8,157 nt of DNA, from NCBI GenBank assembly GCA_002403415.1, contig DHHS01000133.1, positions 1 to 8,157 on the forward strand, in the 5' to 3' direction. Source of the DNA: Sphingomonas sp. UBA4766 (GTDB lineage: Bacteria > Pseudomonadota > Alphaproteobacteria > Sphingomonadales > Sphingomonadaceae). Below the pieces are notes generated by a model that saw only the letters and a program-made list of their open reading frames with translations, was not told where the DNA came from and made no database searches. The position numbers were made by a program, and so were the translations under genes. Positions 5,920 through 8,157 of this stretch are shown one piece after another. Positions within the stretch are counted from its first letter, which is position 1; the number at the start of each line of letters is the position of its first letter.

Positions 5920-6608
5920 TGATCGCGTGGGGGCGAACGTTAGCGTTCCTGGCGCTATTCTATTGTGGCACGGTGTTGTTTGTGCTGGCAACGCCGATCA
6001 TGGCGTTGTGCGGTCGCCGCGCGCTGCTCGCCAATGTCCATGGCTGGATCCGTTGGCATCGGCTGATTGTGTGGCTGACGCTGGGCATTACGTGTCGGTT
6101 TGAAAATCGCCCGCCGCCGGGGCAATATCTCTATGCAGGCAAGCACCATGCGATGATCGAGACGCTCGAGCTTGCGCTTGAATTGGGCGATCCGGTGATC
6201 GTGCTCAAGCGTGAGCTTGCGCAAATCCCGCTCTGGGGCTGGGCGGCGCGGCGCTACGGGATGATCGTCGCCGACCGAGAGGCATCGGCGTCCGCGTTAC
6301 GCCAGATGATCCGTGACGCCAAGGCGGCGCGCGAAACCGGGCGGTCGGTGCTGATTTTTCCTGAAGGGACGCGGGTGGCCGCGGGCGACGCCCCACCGCT
6401 GAAATCGGGCTTTGCCGGGCTGTATCGTGCGCTCGAGCTGCCGGTGGTACCAATCGCGATCGATTCGGGACGGTTATGGCCGCGCACCGGCGCCAAGCGC
6501 GGCGGGGTGGTGACGTTTCGTTTTGCCGATCCGATCCCGCCCGGCCTCTCGCGCGAGGACGTGGAGACGCGTACTCATGCGGCGATCAACGCGCTGCAAC
6601 GGGTTTAA
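5919..6608 (+). CDS. PlsC-like 1-acyl-sn-glycerol-3-phosphate acyltransferase
   Basis: Membrane-bound acyltransferase expected to acylate lysophosphatidic acid to phosphatidic acid, the precursor of membrane phospholipids. The 229-residue protein begins with a hydrophobic segment at about 8-31 and a second at about 44-58. The acyltransferase blocks follow: block I KHHAMIETLEL with the catalytic His76 and an acidic partner Glu81 (HX4E rather than the classical HX4D), block II KRELAQIPLWGW...MIVADRE (97-121), block III LIFPEGTR (145-152), and block IV LPVVPIAIDSG. The HX4E form is, as I recall, common in alphaproteobacterial PlsC proteins. The start is the ATG overlapping the YdcF stop (TGATG). 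It is the last gene of the operon and its TAA is 10 bases from the hisC stop on the opposite strand. Acyl donor and acceptor specificity cannot be read from the sequence; another lyso-lipid is possible. Confidence 0.92.
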   Translation: MIAWGRTLAFLALFYCGTVLFVLATPIMALCGRRALLANVHGWIRWHRLIVWLTLGITCRFENRPPPGQYLYAGKHHAMIETLELALELGDPVIVLKRELAQIPLWGWAARRYGMIVADREASASALRQMIRDAKAARETGRSVLIFPEGTRVAAGDAPPLKSGFAGLYRALELPVVPIAIDSGRLWPRTGAKRGGVVTFRFADPIPPGLSREDVETRTHAAINALQRV

Positions 6609-6618
6609 CCGCGGACGA

Positions 6619-7713
6619 CTAAGCCCCTACAAAATCGCGCAATGCGGCGGCCAGCCCGCGCGTCTCTGCCTCGGTGCCGATCGTGATGCGCAGCGCATGG
6701 GGCAGGCCCTGTCCCGGCAGCCAGCGCACGATATAGCCACGCGCCATCAGGCCCCGGTAGGCGGCCTCTGCGCTGAGTGCGCCTTCGAACAACACCAGCA
6801 GGAAGTTGGCGTGGCTTGGCACGGCCCGCAAGCCTTGATTGCCCATGGCGGCGACTTCCCCCGCCAGCCAGGCGCGCCACCGCGCATTGTGCGCACGGGC
6901 TGCCTCCACAAAACCGTCGTCGGCCAGCGCCGCGACCGCCGCGCGCTGCCCCGCTGTCGTCACGTTGAACGGCAAGCGGATGCGGTGCAGCGCCTCGATG
7001 ATCGCCGCCGACGCATAGCCCCAGCCGATTCGTTCTGCAGCGAGGCCGTAGATTTTCGAGAAGGTCCGCGTCACCAGCACATTGGGCGCCGTCATCGCCA
7101 GTGCGAGGCCGGCATCGTCCTCCTCGGGCGTCAGATATTCGGCATAGGCCTGGTCGAGCACCAGCAGCACGCTCGGCGGTAGCGCGGCGTGGAGCCGGGC
7201 GATCTCGGCGCGGGGGGCGAAAGTGCCAGTCGGATTGTTGGGATTGGCGATGAACACGATCCGCGTGCGCTCCGTCACGCAGGCGAGCACCGCATCCACA
7301 TCGGTGGCGTAATCGGCATCGGGTGCAATCACCGGGGTTGCGCCGACCCGGCGCGCCGCGATTTCGTAAACCGCAAAACCATAGCGCACGAAAATCACTT
7401 CATCGCCTTGCCCGGCAAAGGCACCGGCGGCGAGGTGGAGAATATCGTCCGACCCCGTCCCGTAAATCACCCGCGCGGGGTCCAGCCCATATTTCGCGGC
7501 CACCGCATCCCGCAGGATCGTCGCGCCTGGATCGGGATAACGATCGAGCGATTCCCCTTCCGCTACCAGCGCGGCGCGCGCGGCGGGCGAGGTGCCGAGT
7601 GGATTTTCATTCGCCGAGAGTTTGATGAGCTTGCGCCCGTCATCGGCGGTTGCGCGACCGGGGACATAGGGGGCAATTGCCATCACCCAGGGCTTTGGAG
7701 CAGGAGCGGTCAT
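6619..7713 (-). CDS. hisC: Histidinol-phosphate aminotransferase HisC
   Basis: Cytosolic fold-type I PLP enzyme of histidine biosynthesis, converting imidazole-acetol phosphate and glutamate to histidinol phosphate. The 364-residue length is normal. Motifs: KLSANENPLG (31-40), RYPDP, YGTGSDDILH, NPNNPTG (157-163), DQAY with Asp187 and Tyr190 contacting the cofactor, and TFSKIYGLAAERIGWGYA with the Schiff-base Lys220 and phosphate-binding Arg228. The C-terminal domain has HANFLLV and the LRITIGT ending typical of HisC. DQAY replaces the more common DEAY. HisC-type enzymes can also serve phenylalanine and tyrosine transamination, so a broader role is possible, especially as no other his gene is in the window. 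The ATG at 7713 has AGGG seven bases upstream. It is divergent from metX and convergent with plsC. Confidence 0.95.
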   Translation of the reverse strand: MTAPAPKPWVMAIAPYVPGRATADDGRKLIKLSANENPLGTSPAARAALVAEGESLDRYPDPGATILRDAVAAKYGLDPARVIYGTGSDDILHLAAGAFAGQGDEVIFVRYGFAVYEIAARRVGATPVIAPDADYATDVDAVLACVTERTRIVFIANPNNPTGTFAPRAEIARLHAALPPSVLLVLDQAYAEYLTPEEDDAGLALAMTAPNVLVTRTFSKIYGLAAERIGWGYASAAIIEALHRIRLPFNVTTAGQRAAVAALADDGFVEAARAHNARWRAWLAGEVAAMGNQGLRAVPSHANFLLVLFEGALSAEAAYRGLMARGYIVRWLPGQGLPHALRITIGTEAETRGLAAALRDFVGA

Positions 7714-7768
7714 GTGGTCGCCCTAGCCGCTGGCGATTGACAAGCCAAGCACTCGCGCCCTAGCCGCG
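7714..7768. promoter_or_regulatory. Divergent hisC-metX control region
   Basis: This 55-base spacer separates two divergent amino-acid biosynthesis genes. It holds two exact copies of a 12-base direct repeat, CGCCCTAGCCGC, at 7719-7730 and 7756-7767, with the element TTGACA between them at 7737-7742. Seventeen bases after TTGACA is CTAGCC (7760-7765), part of the second repeat, which resembles the GCTA-containing -10 element of alphaproteobacterial housekeeping promoters. Transcription would begin around the metX ATG. On the minus strand the first repeat supplies AGGG seven bases before hisC and also a GCTAGG that could act as a -10 box with TTGGCT (7749-7744) 15 bases upstream. Confidence 0.55.
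7719..7767 (+). repeat. 12-base direct repeat pair flanking TTGACA
   Basis: CGCCCTAGCCGC occurs at 7719-7730 and again at 7756-7767, 37 bases apart start to start. The core CTAG is self-complementary. The copies sit immediately next to the two divergent start codons. They may be promoter -10 elements, a regulator site, or chance in a GC-rich spacer; the exact match over 12 bases in 55 makes chance less likely. Confidence 0.7.
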
Positions 7769-8157
7769 ATGCCTATGTCGCACGATGCGCGTTTTGGCCT
7801 TGGCCGCACAATCACGCTGGCCGGGCCGCTCCCGCTCGATTCGGGCGCGGTGCTGGCCCCGGTCGATATCGCCTATGAAACCTATGGCGCGCTCGACGAC
7901 GATGGCGGCAACGCGATTCTGATCTGTCACGCGCTGACAATGGATCAACATGTCGCGTCGCGCCATCCGCGCACGGGCAAGCCGGGATGGTGGTTGCAAA
8001 TGGTCGGCCCTGGCAAGCCGATTGATACCAATCGCTATTTTGTCGTCTGCGCCAATGTGCTGGGGAGCTGCATGGGATCGTCCGGCCCGGCGAGCCTTGC
8101 CCCAGATGGTGCGCCCCATGCCATGCGCTTTCCCGTCATCACCATCCGCGACATGGT
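7769..8157 (+). CDS. metX: Homoserine O-acetyltransferase MetX, C-terminus cut by window edge
   Basis: Cytosolic alpha/beta-hydrolase-fold enzyme that acylates homoserine on the route to methionine; some family members use succinyl-CoA instead of acetyl-CoA. My translation gives 129 complete residues before the right edge. Family features: the N-terminal strand pair ending in VDIAYETYGALDD (32-44), ICHALTMDQHVAS (52-64), then GWWLQMVGPGKPIDTNRYFVVCANVLGSCMGSSGPAS, which is a near-diagnostic MetX block. The nucleophile-elbow serine (GGSMGG in this family) and the Asp and His of the triad lie beyond the edge. Two start codons are possible, ATG 7769 and ATG 7775 two codons later; neither has a visible Shine-Dalgarno sequence, and the upstream promoter-like boxes would place the transcript start almost at the start codon. 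In many proteobacteria metW follows. Confidence 0.93.
   Translation, partial: MPMSHDARFGLGRTITLAGPLPLDSGAVLAPVDIAYETYGALDDDGGNAILICHALTMDQHVASRHPRTGKPGWWLQMVGPGKPIDTNRYFVVCANVLGSCMGSSGPASLAPDGAPHAMRFPVITIRDM

Overview
The window looks like a piece of ordinary chromosome from a high-GC alphaproteobacterium, most likely a member of the Sphingomonadales. That placement is an inference from memory of family style: the ftsE-ftsX-YdcF-plsC gene order, a zinc-ribbon membrane protein divergent from ftsE, a PlsC with an HX4E active-site motif, and the SnoaL/NTF2-like DUF1348 protein. No mobile element, CRISPR array, phage gene or rRNA is visible.

Left part (1-2015, minus strand): msrB (methionine sulfoxide reductase B) is followed by a bifunctional class A penicillin-binding protein whose C-terminal part runs off the left edge. 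Centre-left (2193-2910): a plus-strand DUF1348 gene faces a minus-strand tRNA-Leu(GAG) with an encoded CCA end. Upstream of the tRNA on the same strand is a membrane-anchored MJ0042-type zinc-ribbon protein (2899-3603) whose likely terminator hairpin overlaps its stop codon.

Centre (3762-6608, plus strand): four tightly joined genes, ftsE, ftsX, a YdcF/DUF218 protein and a PlsC-like acyltransferase. They share GTGA, GTGA and TGATG start/stop overlaps, so they almost certainly form one translationally coupled operon. FtsEX controls septal peptidoglycan hydrolysis, DUF218 proteins are envelope-associated, and PlsC makes phosphatidic acid, so with the penicillin-binding protein nearby much of the window concerns the cell envelope.

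Right part (6619-8157): hisC (histidinol-phosphate aminotransferase, minus) ends 10 bases from plsC and is divergent from metX (homoserine O-acetyltransferase, plus), which runs off the right edge. The 55-base hisC-metX spacer carries an exact 12-base direct repeat around a perfect TTGACA box and is the most interesting regulatory stretch here.

I found no convincing previously undescribed system. The observations below are modest: short regulatory structures, operon coupling and a few active-site variants.
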